A stretch of 60,570 nucleotides of DNA from Allobosea thiooxidans. Its GTDB lineage: Bacteria; Pseudomonadota; Alphaproteobacteria; Rhizobiales; Beijerinckiaceae. Under the pieces are notes generated by a model. That model saw nothing but the letters and a program-made list of their open reading frames with translations. It was not told the origin of the DNA and did not search any database. The DNA lies in the NCBI RefSeq assembly GCF_900168195.1, contig NZ_FUYX01000022.1:1-60570 (forward strand), read 5' to 3'. This document shows, piece after piece, positions 21,026 through 29,804 of this stretch. The position numbers and the translations under genes were made by a program. How positions within the stretch are numbered: the first letter of the stretch is position 1; the number at the start of each line of letters is the position of its first letter.

Positions 21026-21768
21026 CCAGGATCCTCGTCACCGGCGGCGCCAAGGGTGTCGGCGCCGCGATCGTGCGCGCGCTCGCCGCGGCCGGCCATG
21101 ATGTCGACTTCACCTTCCGCTCCTCGGCCGAGCAGGCGAAGGCGCTGGCGCAGGAGATCGCCGCGAGCCATCCCGGCCGCGCGATCACGGCGCTGCCGCT
21201 CGATCTCTCCGACAAGGAAGCGCTCGACGCGTTCTGCGAGGCGCGGGAGGGCGAGAGCTATTTCGGCCTCGTCCACAATGCCGGCCAGCCCTATGATTCG
21301 CTCGCCGCGATGATGGCGCAGGACAAGGCGGAAGCGGCGATGCAGGTCAATTTCTGGGCCTTCACGCGTCTTGCCAAGAGCCTGATGCGCAACATGATCC
21401 GCGCCAAGGCGGGGCGTATCGTGGCGATCGGCTCGGTCGCGGCACTGCGCGGCAACCCGGGCAACGCCGCCTATGCGGCCTCGAAGGGTGCACTGATCTC
21501 CTATGCCAAGACGCTGGCTGTCGAGACCGGCAAGCGCGGCGTCACCGTCAACGTGATCGCGCCGGGCTTCGTCGACACCGACATGATGGCGCCCTACGCC
21601 GCCTATCGCGACAAGATGCAGGCGCAGATCCCGGCCGGCCGCTTCGCGAAACCCGAGGAAGTCGCGGGCCTTGCCGCCTTCCTGATGAGCGAACCCGCCG
21701 CCTATATCAGCGGGACCGTGCTCCCGATCGATGGCGGCTTGACCGCGCAGCTCGGCGTCCATCGCTGA
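21022..21768 (+). CDS. 3-oxoacyl-ACP reductase-like SDR (FabG type)
   Basis: A 248-aa classical short-chain dehydrogenase: cofactor motif TGGAKGVG at residues 7-14, HNAG, the catalytic Ser in IGSVAALRG, YAASK, and the C-terminal PIDGG. Overlap with fabF1XL (ATGA) shows co-translation, so a ketoreductase role in very-long-chain elongation is likely. The canonical Rhizobium operon, as I know it, does not include this step. Substrate is inferred from context only. Confidence 0.88.
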
Positions 21769-21794
21769 ATCGACCGAAGCGGCGGACCGTGATA

Positions 21795-21820
21795 TGGTTC
21801 ACTTCGAACCAGAGTGAACC
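21795..21820. promoter_or_regulatory. Operator-like inverted repeats before the toxin-antitoxin pair
   Basis: Two overlapping perfect dyads: GGTTCACT (21796-21803) with AGTGAACC (21813-21820), and TGGTTC (21795-21800) with GAACCA (21806-21811). They end 3 bases before the antitoxin ATG. Ribbon-helix-helix antitoxins typically repress their own operon through such sites, so an internal, self-regulated promoter is likely here. Confidence 0.65.
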
Positions 21821-21823
21821 GAC

Positions 21824-22072
21824 ATGACGGCTGCCTTCACCATCCGCCTCGACGACGAGATGCTGGCCAAGCTCGACGCGCTCGCTGCCGACACCGATCG
21901 CTCGCGGAGCTGGCTCGCCACCAAGGCGATCGAGACCTATGTCGAGCTGAATGCCTGGCAGGTCGAGCAGATCAAGGCCGGCCTGGCCGAGGCCGATCGC
22001 GGGGAATTTGTGACCGAGGCAGATCTCGATGCGATCGAGGCTGAGATTCAGGCCAAGATCGACCGACAATGA
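21824..22072 (+). CDS. Ribbon-helix-helix antitoxin (CopG/ParD/RelB-like)
   Basis: An 82-aa protein opening with a ribbon-helix-helix DNA-binding fold (FTIRLDDEMLAKLDALA then SRSWLATKAIE) and a charged helical tail (residues about 50-82) that should wrap the toxin. It precedes and overlaps the toxin gene by 4 bases (ATGA). A double inverted repeat lies immediately upstream. The pair sits inside the lipid A fatty-acid operon. Confidence 0.88.
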   Translation: MTAAFTIRLDDEMLAKLDALAADTDRSRSWLATKAIETYVELNAWQVEQIKAGLAEADRGEFVTEADLDAIEAEIQAKIDRQ

Positions 22073-22353
22073 GGATTGTCTGGACGCCGAGAGCCCAGCG
22101 CAATCTGCGCGATGCGGCACGCTACCTGACGCAGTTCAACCCGTTTGCCGCCCTGTCGATGATCCGCACGATCCGCGCCGCGCCGACGCAACTCCTCCAC
22201 CACCCGGCCAGCGGCCGGCCGGGGCGCATCGAAGGCACGCGTGAACTCGTCGTTCCCGGAACTTCGTACGTCCTGCCCTACCGCGTCCGTGACGGCCGTG
22301 TCGAAATCCTCGCGGTTCTCCACACCTCCCGGCAATGGCCGGACCAGCTCTGA
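22069..22353 (+). CDS. RelE/ParE family toxin
   Basis: A 94-aa basic protein with ParE/RelE superfamily features: MRIVWTPRAQRNLRDAARYL, then RELVVPGTSYVLPYRV and EILAVLHTSRQWP at the C-terminus. ParE-like members poison gyrase and RelE-like members cleave mRNA on ribosomes; the sequence resembles the ParE side, but I cannot settle it. Its start overlaps the antitoxin stop. It is followed after 15 bases by the reductase gene of the VLCFA cluster. Confidence 0.88.
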   Translation: MRIVWTPRAQRNLRDAARYLTQFNPFAALSMIRTIRAAPTQLLHHPASGRPGRIEGTRELVVPGTSYVLPYRVRDGRVEILAVLHTSRQWPDQL

Positions 22354-22368
22354 AAGACCGATTGCCTC

Positions 22369-23391
22369 ATGCGCTCCCTTCAGCTCCATGGCGACCGTGA
22401 CCTCCGCCTCGAAGAGATCGAGCCGCCGCCACCGCCTGCTCCGGGCGAGGTGCAGATCCGCATCAGGGCGGTGGCGCTGAACTATCTCGACCTCTGGGGC
22501 TTTCGCGGCATGGCCTTCGCCAAGCGCAAGATGCCGCAGGCGGCCGGCGTCGAGGCAGCGGGCGAGATCGTCTGCGTCGGCGAGGGCGTCGAGGGCTTCG
22601 CGCCCGGCGATGTCGTCACCGCCTATGGCGCCGATACCTGCGGCCAGTGCAAGGCCTGCCGCGAGGGGCGCGACAATCTCTGCGAGAACGTCGCCGGCAT
22701 CATGGGCTTTCATATCGACGGCTTCGCCCGCGAATTGCTCAACCGCCCGGCCCGCTTGACCATCAAGGCGCCGAAGGGCGTCTCCTTCGAGGATGCCGCC
22801 TGCGCACCGATCGGCTTCGGCACGGTCCAGCACATGCTCTTCGACAATGCGAGGCTCGAACCCGGCGAGTCGGTTCTGGTTCATGCCGGCGGCTCCGGCA
22901 TCGGCACGGCGGCGATCCTGATGGCCAAGGCGATCGGCTGCACGGTCTATACGACGGTCGGCGACGACGAGAAGGGCGCCAAGGCCAAGGCGCTCGGCGC
23001 CGACCATGTCATCAACTACCGCGAGGACCGCTTCGAGGGCGTGGTGCGCAAGCTCACCGGCCGCAAGGGCGTCGACGTCGTCTTCGAGCATGTCGGTGCC
23101 GACACCTGGAACGGCTCGCTGCTCTGCCTGAAGCGCGGCGGCCGCCTCGTCACCTGCGGCGCGACCTCCGGTCCCTCGGCGACGATCAACCTGATGCAGC
23201 TCTTCCAGCAGCAATACCGCATCACCGGCTCCTTCGGCTGCCGCATCGAGAACATCGCCCAGTCGCTGGAGAAGATGGCCGGCGGCATGAAGCCCGTGAT
23301 CGATTCGGTCTTCCCGCTCGCGGAATTCGAGAAGGGTCTTGCCCGTATCGAGGGCCGGCAGGTCTTCGGCAAGGTCGTCATCGCCTTCTGA
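22369..23391 (+). CDS. Zinc-type medium-chain dehydrogenase/reductase of the VLCFA cluster (FabXL/Adh position)
   Basis: A 340-aa MDR protein in the place of the alcohol-dehydrogenase-like gene of rhizobial VLCFA operons. The structural zinc loop is complete (CGQCKACREGRDNLC), as is the nucleotide motif HAGGSGIGTAA. The catalytic-zinc Cys is absent: the region reads NYLDLWGFRG, closer to quinone oxidoreductase and enoyl reductase (NxxD) types. A trans-2-enoyl reductase role in chain elongation is a reasonable inference. It is separated from fabF1XL and the SDR only by the inserted toxin-antitoxin pair. Confidence 0.85.
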   Translation: MRSLQLHGDRDLRLEEIEPPPPPAPGEVQIRIRAVALNYLDLWGFRGMAFAKRKMPQAAGVEAAGEIVCVGEGVEGFAPGDVVTAYGADTCGQCKACREGRDNLCENVAGIMGFHIDGFARELLNRPARLTIKAPKGVSFEDAACAPIGFGTVQHMLFDNARLEPGESVLVHAGGSGIGTAAILMAKAIGCTVYTTVGDDEKGAKAKALGADHVINYREDRFEGVVRKLTGRKGVDVVFEHVGADTWNGSLLCLKRGGRLVTCGATSGPSATINLMQLFQQQYRITGSFGCRIENIAQSLEKMAGGMKPVIDSVFPLAEFEKGLARIEGRQVFGKVVIAF

Positions 23392-23504
23392 GCGGAGCGG
23401 CCCGCGCCGGCGCAAGACTTGACGTCGGCGCGATCCTGCCCCAGATCGCGCCTTCAAGGCCCGGTCTTGCTCTCGGCACGGGCGAGATTGAGGCTGGACC
23501 GAAC

Positions 23505-24485
23505 TTGAGACGATTGAAGGGTGTCGCCGCGCGCATCGGCGCGGCGGTCATGATCGGCGTGATCCGGGCGCTGTTCGCGTTCCTGCGCCTGCTCGGCCCC
23601 GAGCGCTCGAGCAATCTCGGGGGCTGGCTGCTGCGCGCCGTAAGCCCCCTGGTCCCGGTCAACCGGGTCGCGCTCGCCAATATCCGCGCGGCCTTCCCCG
23701 ATATGGGAGAGGCGGAGGTCAAGCGCATCGCCCGCGCCGCCTGGGAGAATCTCGGCCGCACCGCCGCCGAATACGCGCATCTCAAGGCGCTGTTCGACTA
23801 CGACTACCACGACCCCGACAAGCCCTCCCGCGTCGAGGTGGCAGGCATCGAGCATTTCATCGCGCTCAAGGACGACGACAAGCCCGGGCTGATCTTCTCG
23901 GCCCATCTGGCGAATTGGGAGCTGCCGGCGATCTGCGCCGCGACCTACGACCTCGAGACCACCGCCGTCTTCCGCGCGCCGAACGACCCCGCCATCGCGG
24001 CGGTGGTCCATGAGATCCGTTCCGGCGCCATGGGCGGGCTGGCAGCGGCGAAGCAGGGCGCAGCCTTCGCCATGCAGGGCGTGCTCGAGAATGGCGGCCA
24101 TCTCGGCATGCTGATCGACCAGCACTTCACCCGCGGCGTGGTGGTGCCCTTTCTCGGGCGCCCCGCGCTGACCAACCCGATCATGGGCAAGTTCGCCCGC
24201 CGCTTCGAGTGCCCGGTCCATGGCGTGCGCGTCATCCGCCTGCCGAACCACCGCTTCCGCATCGAGTTGACGCCGCCGCTCGACCTGCCGCGCGGCGCCG
24301 ACGGCGAGATCGACGTCCAAGGAGCGATGGCGATGATGACCGCGGTGGTCGAAGGCTGGGTGCGCGAATACCCGGAGCAATGGCTTTGGATGCACCGCCG
24401 CTGGCGTCCGAACATGATCTCGGCCGCGGCGCTGGCCCAATCCGATCACGCCCGCGCGACCCTGCCCGTTTTCAAGGCAACGTGA
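23505..24485 (+). CDS. lpxXL: Lipid A acyltransferase LpxXL (LpxL/HtrB family)
   Basis: A 326-aa inner-membrane acyltransferase with an N-terminal hydrophobic segment and the H-x4-E active-site motif (HLANWE, H134 and E139). In Rhizobium LpxXL moves the 27-hydroxyoctacosanoyl chain from AcpXL to the 2'-linked acyl group of lipid A. The start is uncertain: TTG 23505 has a GAGG ribosome site and keeps a basic N-terminus, while ATG 23550 is the first ATG. It closes the operon, 113 bases after the MDR gene. Confidence 0.88.
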   Translation: MRRLKGVAARIGAAVMIGVIRALFAFLRLLGPERSSNLGGWLLRAVSPLVPVNRVALANIRAAFPDMGEAEVKRIARAAWENLGRTAAEYAHLKALFDYDYHDPDKPSRVEVAGIEHFIALKDDDKPGLIFSAHLANWELPAICAATYDLETTAVFRAPNDPAIAAVVHEIRSGAMGGLAAAKQGAAFAMQGVLENGGHLGMLIDQHFTRGVVVPFLGRPALTNPIMGKFARRFECPVHGVRVIRLPNHRFRIELTPPLDLPRGADGEIDVQGAMAMMTAVVEGWVREYPEQWLWMHRRWRPNMISAAALAQSDHARATLPVFKAT

Positions 24486-24553
24486 TTTCCCTCCAGGGCG
24501 AATTGCTGGCTTTGGTAACCTCCGGAAAACACATCGCCCTCAAAGTCGAGATC

Positions 24554-25318
24554 ATGCTCCCTGTCCTGCGCCAATCCGCTGCGACCGTCGCCGTGCTCAT
24601 CTTCGGTGCAACGGCCGCCCTCGCGCAGACGGCCGGCAAGGCGCCGAAGGCGGTGCTCGAGCTCTTCACCAGCCAGGGCTGCTCCTCCTGCCCGCCCGCC
24701 GACGCGCTGATCGTCGAGCTGGCGAAGGACCCGGAGCTGATCGCGCTGACCCTGCCCGTGACCTATTGGGACTATCTCGGCTGGAAGGACACGCTCGGGA
24801 AGGATTCCTTCGCCAGGCGCCAGAAATTCTACGCCAAGGCCCGGGGAGACGGCCAGGTCTATACGCCGCAGGTCGTCATCAACGGCGCCGCTCATGCCGT
24901 GGGCTCGGAGAGACCCGAGATCGAGAAGGCGATCGGCCAGCTCGCCACACCCGGTTTCGCCGCGCAGCTCACCCTGAAGGAGGACAATGGCAGCCTTCAG
25001 ATCCGCATTGCCCCGACGCGCGCCGTCACGGAGGCCGCCGGTGTCTGGATCGTGCCGACGACCCGCCAAGCTTCGGTTCCGATCACGCGCGGCGAGAACG
25101 AGGGCAAGACGCTGTCCTACGCCAATGTCGTGCGCGGCATGGTCCGCGTCGGCGACTGGGACGGCAAGGAGACGACGCTGAGCGCCCCGTTGAGCGCGAC
25201 CCAGGCCCAGGATGCCGACGGCTATGTCGTGATCGTCCAGGCCGAGCGCCCAGGCAAGCATGGCTTCATGATGCCCGGCGCCATCCTCGCCGCCGCCAAG
25301 GGCCTGGCAGCACGCTGA
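24554..25318 (+). CDS. DUF1223 domain secreted thioredoxin-like protein
   Basis: A 254-aa exported protein with a Sec signal peptide (VLIFGATAALAQ, cut near residue 24) and a thioredoxin-like beginning ELFTSQGCSSCPPAD with a CSSC redox-type motif, the hallmark of DUF1223. The VTYWDYLGWKD and YTPQVVINGA segments are also family-typical. Function in the periplasm is unknown. A GTG at 24482, overlapping the lpxXL stop, is a possible but less likely start because it would precede the signal peptide by 24 residues. Confidence 0.85.
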   Translation: MLPVLRQSAATVAVLIFGATAALAQTAGKAPKAVLELFTSQGCSSCPPADALIVELAKDPELIALTLPVTYWDYLGWKDTLGKDSFARRQKFYAKARGDGQVYTPQVVINGAAHAVGSERPEIEKAIGQLATPGFAAQLTLKEDNGSLQIRIAPTRAVTEAAGVWIVPTTRQASVPITRGENEGKTLSYANVVRGMVRVGDWDGKETTLSAPLSATQAQDADGYVVIVQAERPGKHGFMMPGAILAAAKGLAAR

Positions 25319-25339
25319 AGCCCGGCGCCGCGGGAGCCT

Positions 25340-25945
25340 CTACAGCAGGATGACCTTGTTGGAGAGTTCGTCGACATCGCCGGGCACCGGCGGTGCGTGC
25401 CGGGCAAGTTCGGCCCCGACGGCGTCGACCGCCTTGATCAGGCCCTCGGTCAGCCTGTCCTCCCGCGCCGCCGCCAGCAGCGCCTCGATGATGCCGCGCC
25501 AGACGCCGTCATCGACCAGCCCGTCGATCCCGGTATCCGCCAGCACCTCGGCATAGCGCTCCTGCAGGGCGATATAGAGCAGCACGCCGGTGCGCCCCTT
25601 GGTCCGGGTCAGCCCGCGCGCCGTGAACTCGCGCAGCGCCGCCTCATGCGCCCGCCGGCGCTTGACGAAACCCGGGACGAAGCGCCCGCCGCGACCGTAC
25701 CAGAGCAAGGTCCCGAGCAGGGCGGCGGCGCAGAACAGCTGGATCATGAAGATCCGCTGCGCGCTCATCGCCGAAAGCGAGAGCAGCGGCCATGGCACGA
25801 ACAGCGCAAGCGCAAGCGCCATCACCACCGGCACGGTGCGATAGCTCGACGCCGCCCGGTCGATCACGACGACGATCTCGCCCGCCGTCTGCAGCTCGGC
25901 GCGCCGTACCGCCTCGGCGATCGCGTCCCTGTCGGCAGCATCCAT
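25340..25945 (-). CDS. TPM-domain membrane protein (second of two)
   Basis: A 201-aa protein with a partial TPM region at the N-terminus (AELQTAGEIVVVIDRAASSY), two membrane helices at about residues 38-80, then a soluble TPM-like half (RTKGRTGVLLYIALQERYAEVLADTGID). The ATG at 25945 overlaps the stop of the upstream TPM gene by one base (TGATG), so the two are translated together. lemA-TPM-TPM clusters are common in Proteobacteria; the role is unclear, possibly membrane-protein or envelope maintenance. Confidence 0.83.
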   Translation of the reverse strand: MDAADRDAIAEAVRRAELQTAGEIVVVIDRAASSYRTVPVVMALALALFVPWPLLSLSAMSAQRIFMIQLFCAAALLGTLLWYGRGGRFVPGFVKRRRAHEAALREFTARGLTRTKGRTGVLLYIALQERYAEVLADTGIDGLVDDGVWRGIIEALLAAAREDRLTEGLIKAVDAVGAELARHAPPVPGDVDELSNKVILL

Positions 25946-26742
25946 CACCAGTCTCCCGAAGCCCCGCCCCCGCCCGAGGAGCCGCCGCCACCCGAAAATC
26001 CGCCGCCGCCCGAGCTCCAGCCGCCTCCGCCGCCGCTCCAGCCCGAGCCGGAACCCGTGCTCCAGCCCGTGCTCTGCGGCAGCGTGACCCACTGCCCGTT
26101 GCGCAGGCGATGCCGCCGGGTTCCACCCTGCTGGCTCAGGCCGCGCAGGAAGGCGACGATGAACAGGAAGATCACGAACATCGCGATGATGACGGCGATG
26201 TCCTCGCCGAGCGTGCTCTCGTCGGAACGGACCTCGGCGCGCCGCTGCCATTCCTCGGCATCGCCGGCGAGGATGGTCAGGATTGCGTCGACGCCCGCCT
26301 CGATGCCCCCGGCGAAGTCGCCGGTCTTGAACTTCGGCGCGATCGCCGTGGTGATGATGACCTTGGAGAGCGCGTCGGTCAGCGCCCCCTCGACGCCGTA
26401 GCCGACCTCGATGCGGACCTTGCGCTCCTTCGGCGCGACGATCAGCAGCACGCCGTTGTTCCTGGCCTTCTGGCCGAGCTGCCAATGCCGGAACAGGCCG
26501 TTGGCGAAATCCTCGATCGTCACATCCTGCAGCGAGGGCACCGTCGCGACCACGACCTGGTCCGAGGTCTTGTCCTCATGCGCCTTGAGCTTGTCCTCGA
26601 GCCGCTGCCGCACGTCCGGCGCGAGCAAATTGGCGCCGTCGACGACCCGGCCGCTGAGGGCCGGATAGGCCAGTTCGGCGGCGAAGGCCGGCAGGACGCA
26701 GACCAGCAGGAACAAGGTCGCGATCGCGCGCAGCACCGTCAT
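25945..26742 (-). CDS. TPM-domain protein with Gly-rich tail (YgcG family)
   Basis: A 265-aa protein: signal peptide (ATLFLLVCVLPAFA), TPM domain at about residues 30-160 (VVDGANLLAP, NNGVLLIVAPKERKVRIEVGYGVEG), one membrane helix near residues 185-205, and a low-complexity GGGGG/S tail ending SGGGGASGDW. The start Met (26742) lies exactly in the GTCATTC end of a palindromic repeat, so the repeat supplies its start codon and leader. In-frame Met codons further upstream would run through the repeat and are less likely. Confidence 0.85.
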   Translation of the reverse strand: MTVLRAIATLFLLVCVLPAFAAELAYPALSGRVVDGANLLAPDVRQRLEDKLKAHEDKTSDQVVVATVPSLQDVTIEDFANGLFRHWQLGQKARNNGVLLIVAPKERKVRIEVGYGVEGALTDALSKVIITTAIAPKFKTGDFAGGIEAGVDAILTILAGDAEEWQRRAEVRSDESTLGEDIAVIIAMFVIFLFIVAFLRGLSQQGGTRRHRLRNGQWVTLPQSTGWSTGSGSGWSGGGGGWSSGGGGFSGGGGSSGGGGASGDW

Positions 26743-26812
26743 TCCCGGGCGAAGCGGAACGTCGCCCCGGGAGCTCCCGGCAAGAGATGCTCGGGTCTGG
26801 CCCTGGCATGAC
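26738..26812. repeat. GTCAT...ATGAC palindromic repeat, copy 2
   Basis: It begins GTCATTCCCGGGCGAAGCGG and ends CTGGCATGAC, with internal CCCGGG and CTCGGG arms as in the copies at 11142, 31120 and 33038. It fills the gap between lemA and the TPM gene, and its first bases are the TPM start codon read on the minus strand. Confidence 0.7.
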
Positions 26813-26848
26813 GGCCTTGTCGACATCACCCGCGCTCGGTCGACAGCC

Positions 26849-27451
26849 TCAGAACTTCACCGCAGGCGGCCGCTCGGCCCCGGCCGTGGCGGTGAAGGTC
26901 TCCATCGGCTTGGCGCCCCAGAACAGCTTCGCCCAGATCACGCCCGGGAAAGTGCGGATCTCGGTGTTGAAGGCCTGCACCGCCTGGATGTAGTCGCGCC
27001 GCGCCACGGCGACCCGGTTTTCGGTGCCTTCGAGCTGCGACTGAAGCGCGAGGAAGTTCTGGTTCGACTTCAGCTCCGGATAGCGCTCCACCGTGACGAG
27101 CAGCCGCCCGAGAGCGCCGGTGAGCTGGTTCTGCGCGTCCTGGAATTCCTTGAACTTGACGGGATCGTTGACGGTCGAGGCGTCGACCTTGACCTGCGTC
27201 GCCTTGGCGCGCGCCTCGATCACCGCCGTCAGCACCTCGCGCTCCTGGGCCGCATAGCCCTTCACGGTCTCGACCAGATTCGGGATCAGGTCGGCCCGCC
27301 TCTGGTACTGGTTCTGCACCTCGGACCAGGCCGCTTTCGCCTTCTCCTCCAGTGTCGGCACGTTGTTGTAGCCGCAACCGGCGACAGCGATGCCGATCAG
27401 ACCCAGGACGAGCCAGGCCAGCGGACGACGGAAACGGGCAGAAAACGACAT
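26849..27451 (-). CDS. LemA family lipoprotein
   Basis: A 200-aa protein with an N-terminal hydrophobic segment ending in a lipobox (VAGC, Cys near residue 27), then the long helical LemA domain beginning YNNVPTLEEKAKAAWSEVQ and containing YQRRADLIPNLVETVKGYA. It is the usual partner of TPM-domain genes and lies upstream of them on the same strand. ATG 27451 gives the signal peptide; the frame further upstream is a shadow. Function is not well defined. Confidence 0.9.
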   Translation of the reverse strand: MSFSARFRRPLAWLVLGLIGIAVAGCGYNNVPTLEEKAKAAWSEVQNQYQRRADLIPNLVETVKGYAAQEREVLTAVIEARAKATQVKVDASTVNDPVKFKEFQDAQNQLTGALGRLLVTVERYPELKSNQNFLALQSQLEGTENRVAVARRDYIQAVQAFNTEIRTFPGVIWAKLFWGAKPMETFTATAGAERPPAVKF

Positions 27452-27578
27452 GCCGAAAACCCCTTTTGGCAGTGTCAGGATGGTTCGATTCGGAACTCTA
27501 CCTGTCGCGGCCCGCCCCTCCAAGCTGGCAAGCGGCTGCGAATGACCTATCCTGCACGCCTGCCGCGGAGATTTGCCC

Positions 27579-29315
27579 ATGCGCCTGGCTCTTATCCTGC
27601 CTCTCGCCGCCGTCCTGGCGGCGACCCAGCCCGCCTTTGCCCAGCAGCTCGCCCCCGCGCCCGAGGCGGCAACCGGACGCGCCGCGAGGGCGCTCGGCAC
27701 CGCCCAGCGCTTCATGGCGGCGGCGGCCAACCCGCTCGCCGCTTCGGCCGGCCGCGACATCCTGCGCGCCGGAGGCAGCGCGACGGACGCGGCCATCGCG
27801 ATCCAGCTCGTGCTCAACCTGGTCGAGCCGCAAAGCTCCGGCATTGGTGGCGGCGCCTTCTTTGTCCATTGGGACGAAGAAGACCGCAAGGTGACGACGC
27901 TCGATGGGCGCGAGACAGCGCCGGCGGCGGCAAGGCCCGACCGCTTCATGAAGGACGGCAAGCCGATGCCGTTCCGGGAGGCGGTGGTCGGCGGCCGTTC
28001 CGTCGGCGTGCCGGGGACGCTGAAGCTTCTGGAGGATGCGCATCGCCGCTGGGGCAAGCTGCCCTGGGCCGATCTGATCGCGCCGGCCCTCAAGCTCGCC
28101 GAGGAGGGCTTCGCGATCTCGCCGCGCCTCAACGGGCTGCTCGCGGGCGAGGCCAGCCTGCCGAAGAACCCGCTCGCTGCCGCCTATTTCTACGAGCCCG
28201 ACGGCAAGGCCAAGGCCGTCGGAACCCTCCTGAGGAACCCGGCCTTCGCCGCGACGCTGCGCGCCGTCGCAGCCCAGGGTGCGAAGGCCCTCTATGAAGG
28301 GCCGATCGCGGAGGACATCGTCGCGACGGTGACGGGCCACCCCACCAATCCCGGCGATATGACGCTGGCCGATCTCGCTGCCTACAGGATCGAGGAGCGC
28401 GAGCCGGTCTGCGGCGGCTACCGGATCTGGCGCCTCTGCGGCATGGGGCCGCCGAGCTCGGGCGCCGTCGCCCTCCAGCAAATGCTCGGCATCCTGGAGG
28501 CGCAGGACCTGCGCCGGAGCGGCCCCGGGGCCGAGGCGGCGCATTGGTTCAGCGAAGCCGGCCGGCTCGCCTTCGCCGACCGTGCCCTCTATCTCGCCGA
28601 CCCCGCCTTCTTCAGCGTGCCGGTGCGCGGCCTGATCGACCGCGACTATATCCGCTCGCGCGCCCAGCTGATCAGCCCGGAACGCTCGATGGGCAAGGCG
28701 AAGGCCGGCGATCCACCGCATCGGCGCGCCGGGCTCATCGCCCCCTCGGAGGGCATCGAGAACGGCACCAGCCACATCTCGGTGGTCGATGCCGACGGCA
28801 ACGCCGTCGCGATGACGACGACGATCGAGGACGGATTCGGCTCGCGCCTGATGACGAAGGGCGGCTTCCTTCTCAACAACGAGCTGACCGACTTCAATTT
28901 CGCTCCGGAAGAGGACGGCAAGCCCGTCGCCAACCGCGTCGAGCCCGGCAAGCGGCCGCGTTCCTCGATGGCGCCGACGCTGGTCTTCGACGCCTTCGGC
29001 CGTCTCTACGCCGTCGTCGGTTCGCCCGGCGGCAGCCAGATCATCGGCTATGTCGCCAAGACGCTCGTTGCGCTGCTCGACTGGAAGATGGACCCGCAAC
29101 AGGCGGTGGATTTCGGCAATTTCGGCAGCCGCAATGGCCCGACAGAGCTGGAGAAGGGCACGGAAGCGGAAGGCTGGAAGGCTGCGCTCGAAGCCAAGGG
29201 CCATGAGGTCCGGCTGCTGGAGATGACCTCAGGCACGCAGGCCATCGTCAAGACGCCGGAAGGTTTCCTCGGCGGCGCCGACGGGCGGCGCGAGGGCGTG
29301 GCGATCGGCGACTGA
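27579..29315 (+). CDS. ggt: Gamma-glutamyltransferase
   Basis: A 578-aa periplasmic enzyme that cleaves the gamma-glutamyl bond of glutathione or transfers it. It has a Sec signal peptide (LPLAAVLAATQPAFAQQ). The precursor self-cleaves before the nucleophile Thr, here T397 in NGTSHISVVD, giving large and small subunits. SSGIGGGAF and PGGSQIIGY are conserved. ATG 27579 follows a GCGGAG ribosome site; an in-frame TTG two codons earlier is less likely. It is divergent from lemA and nearly abuts the convergent next gene. Confidence 0.95.
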   Translation: MRLALILPLAAVLAATQPAFAQQLAPAPEAATGRAARALGTAQRFMAAAANPLAASAGRDILRAGGSATDAAIAIQLVLNLVEPQSSGIGGGAFFVHWDEEDRKVTTLDGRETAPAAARPDRFMKDGKPMPFREAVVGGRSVGVPGTLKLLEDAHRRWGKLPWADLIAPALKLAEEGFAISPRLNGLLAGEASLPKNPLAAAYFYEPDGKAKAVGTLLRNPAFAATLRAVAAQGAKALYEGPIAEDIVATVTGHPTNPGDMTLADLAAYRIEEREPVCGGYRIWRLCGMGPPSSGAVALQQMLGILEAQDLRRSGPGAEAAHWFSEAGRLAFADRALYLADPAFFSVPVRGLIDRDYIRSRAQLISPERSMGKAKAGDPPHRRAGLIAPSEGIENGTSHISVVDADGNAVAMTTTIEDGFGSRLMTKGGFLLNNELTDFNFAPEEDGKPVANRVEPGKRPRSSMAPTLVFDAFGRLYAVVGSPGGSQIIGYVAKTLVALLDWKMDPQQAVDFGNFGSRNGPTELEKGTEAEGWKAALEAKGHEVRLLEMTSGTQAIVKTPEGFLGGADGRREGVAIGD

Positions 29316-29321
29316 GCCCGC

Positions 29322-29801
29322 TCAGGGCTGGGCCGGGCGCTCGCCGCCGGCCTGTCGCCCGGCGATCAGCCAATAGACGAAGCCCGTCGCCGCCCCGACC
29401 AGGAAGAGCCCGGAGATGATCTGGATCTCGGCGGGGCTGGGCGCTCGCGACAGACGCAGCATGGCGAGCGGCAGCAGCGCCGCCAGCAGGCCGGTGAACC
29501 CGCTCTGCAGCAGCCCGCTGCGCAGCCGGAAGAGCTCGCTGCCGATCGCGACCAGCACGACCGGCACGACGATGATCGCAAGCCCCAGTCGGCCGATCAG
29601 CGCGAAGGCGGCCTGCGCCGCCGGCGCCGGGTCGATGCCGCTCTCGGCGAGCCCGAACAGGATGTCGACCAGCCGTTCGATGCCGCCGCCGATCAGCAGC
29701 GCCACCGCCGGCGAAGCGACGCTCGCCATGGCGAGGAAGAACATCCCGGCCCCCATCGCGACGATGCAGGCGAAGGGGATCAGAAGGATCCAGCGCAGCA
29801 A
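29322..29801 (-). CDS. Hypothetical four-helix membrane protein
   Basis: A 159-aa hydrophobic protein with about four membrane helices and a short polar tail (AGRQAGGERPAQP). I recognise no family motif. It lies 3 bases after the rlmN stop on the same strand, so it is probably co-transcribed with rlmN, and it converges with ggt with a 6-base gap. Codon bias is typical of the region. Confidence 0.7.
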   Translation of the reverse strand: MLRWILLIPFACIVAMGAGMFFLAMASVASPAVALLIGGGIERLVDILFGLAESGIDPAPAAQAAFALIGRLGLAIIVVPVVLVAIGSELFRLRSGLLQSGFTGLLAALLPLAMLRLSRAPSPAEIQIISGLFLVGAATGFVYWLIAGRQAGGERPAQP

Positions 29802-29804
29802 GGC

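Noticed and set aside
25950..26070. Repeated GCC/CCG blocks, considered as a DNA repeat or CRISPR-like array
   Set aside because: They encode the Gly/Ser-rich tail normal for YgcG-type TPM proteins; there are no regular spacers.
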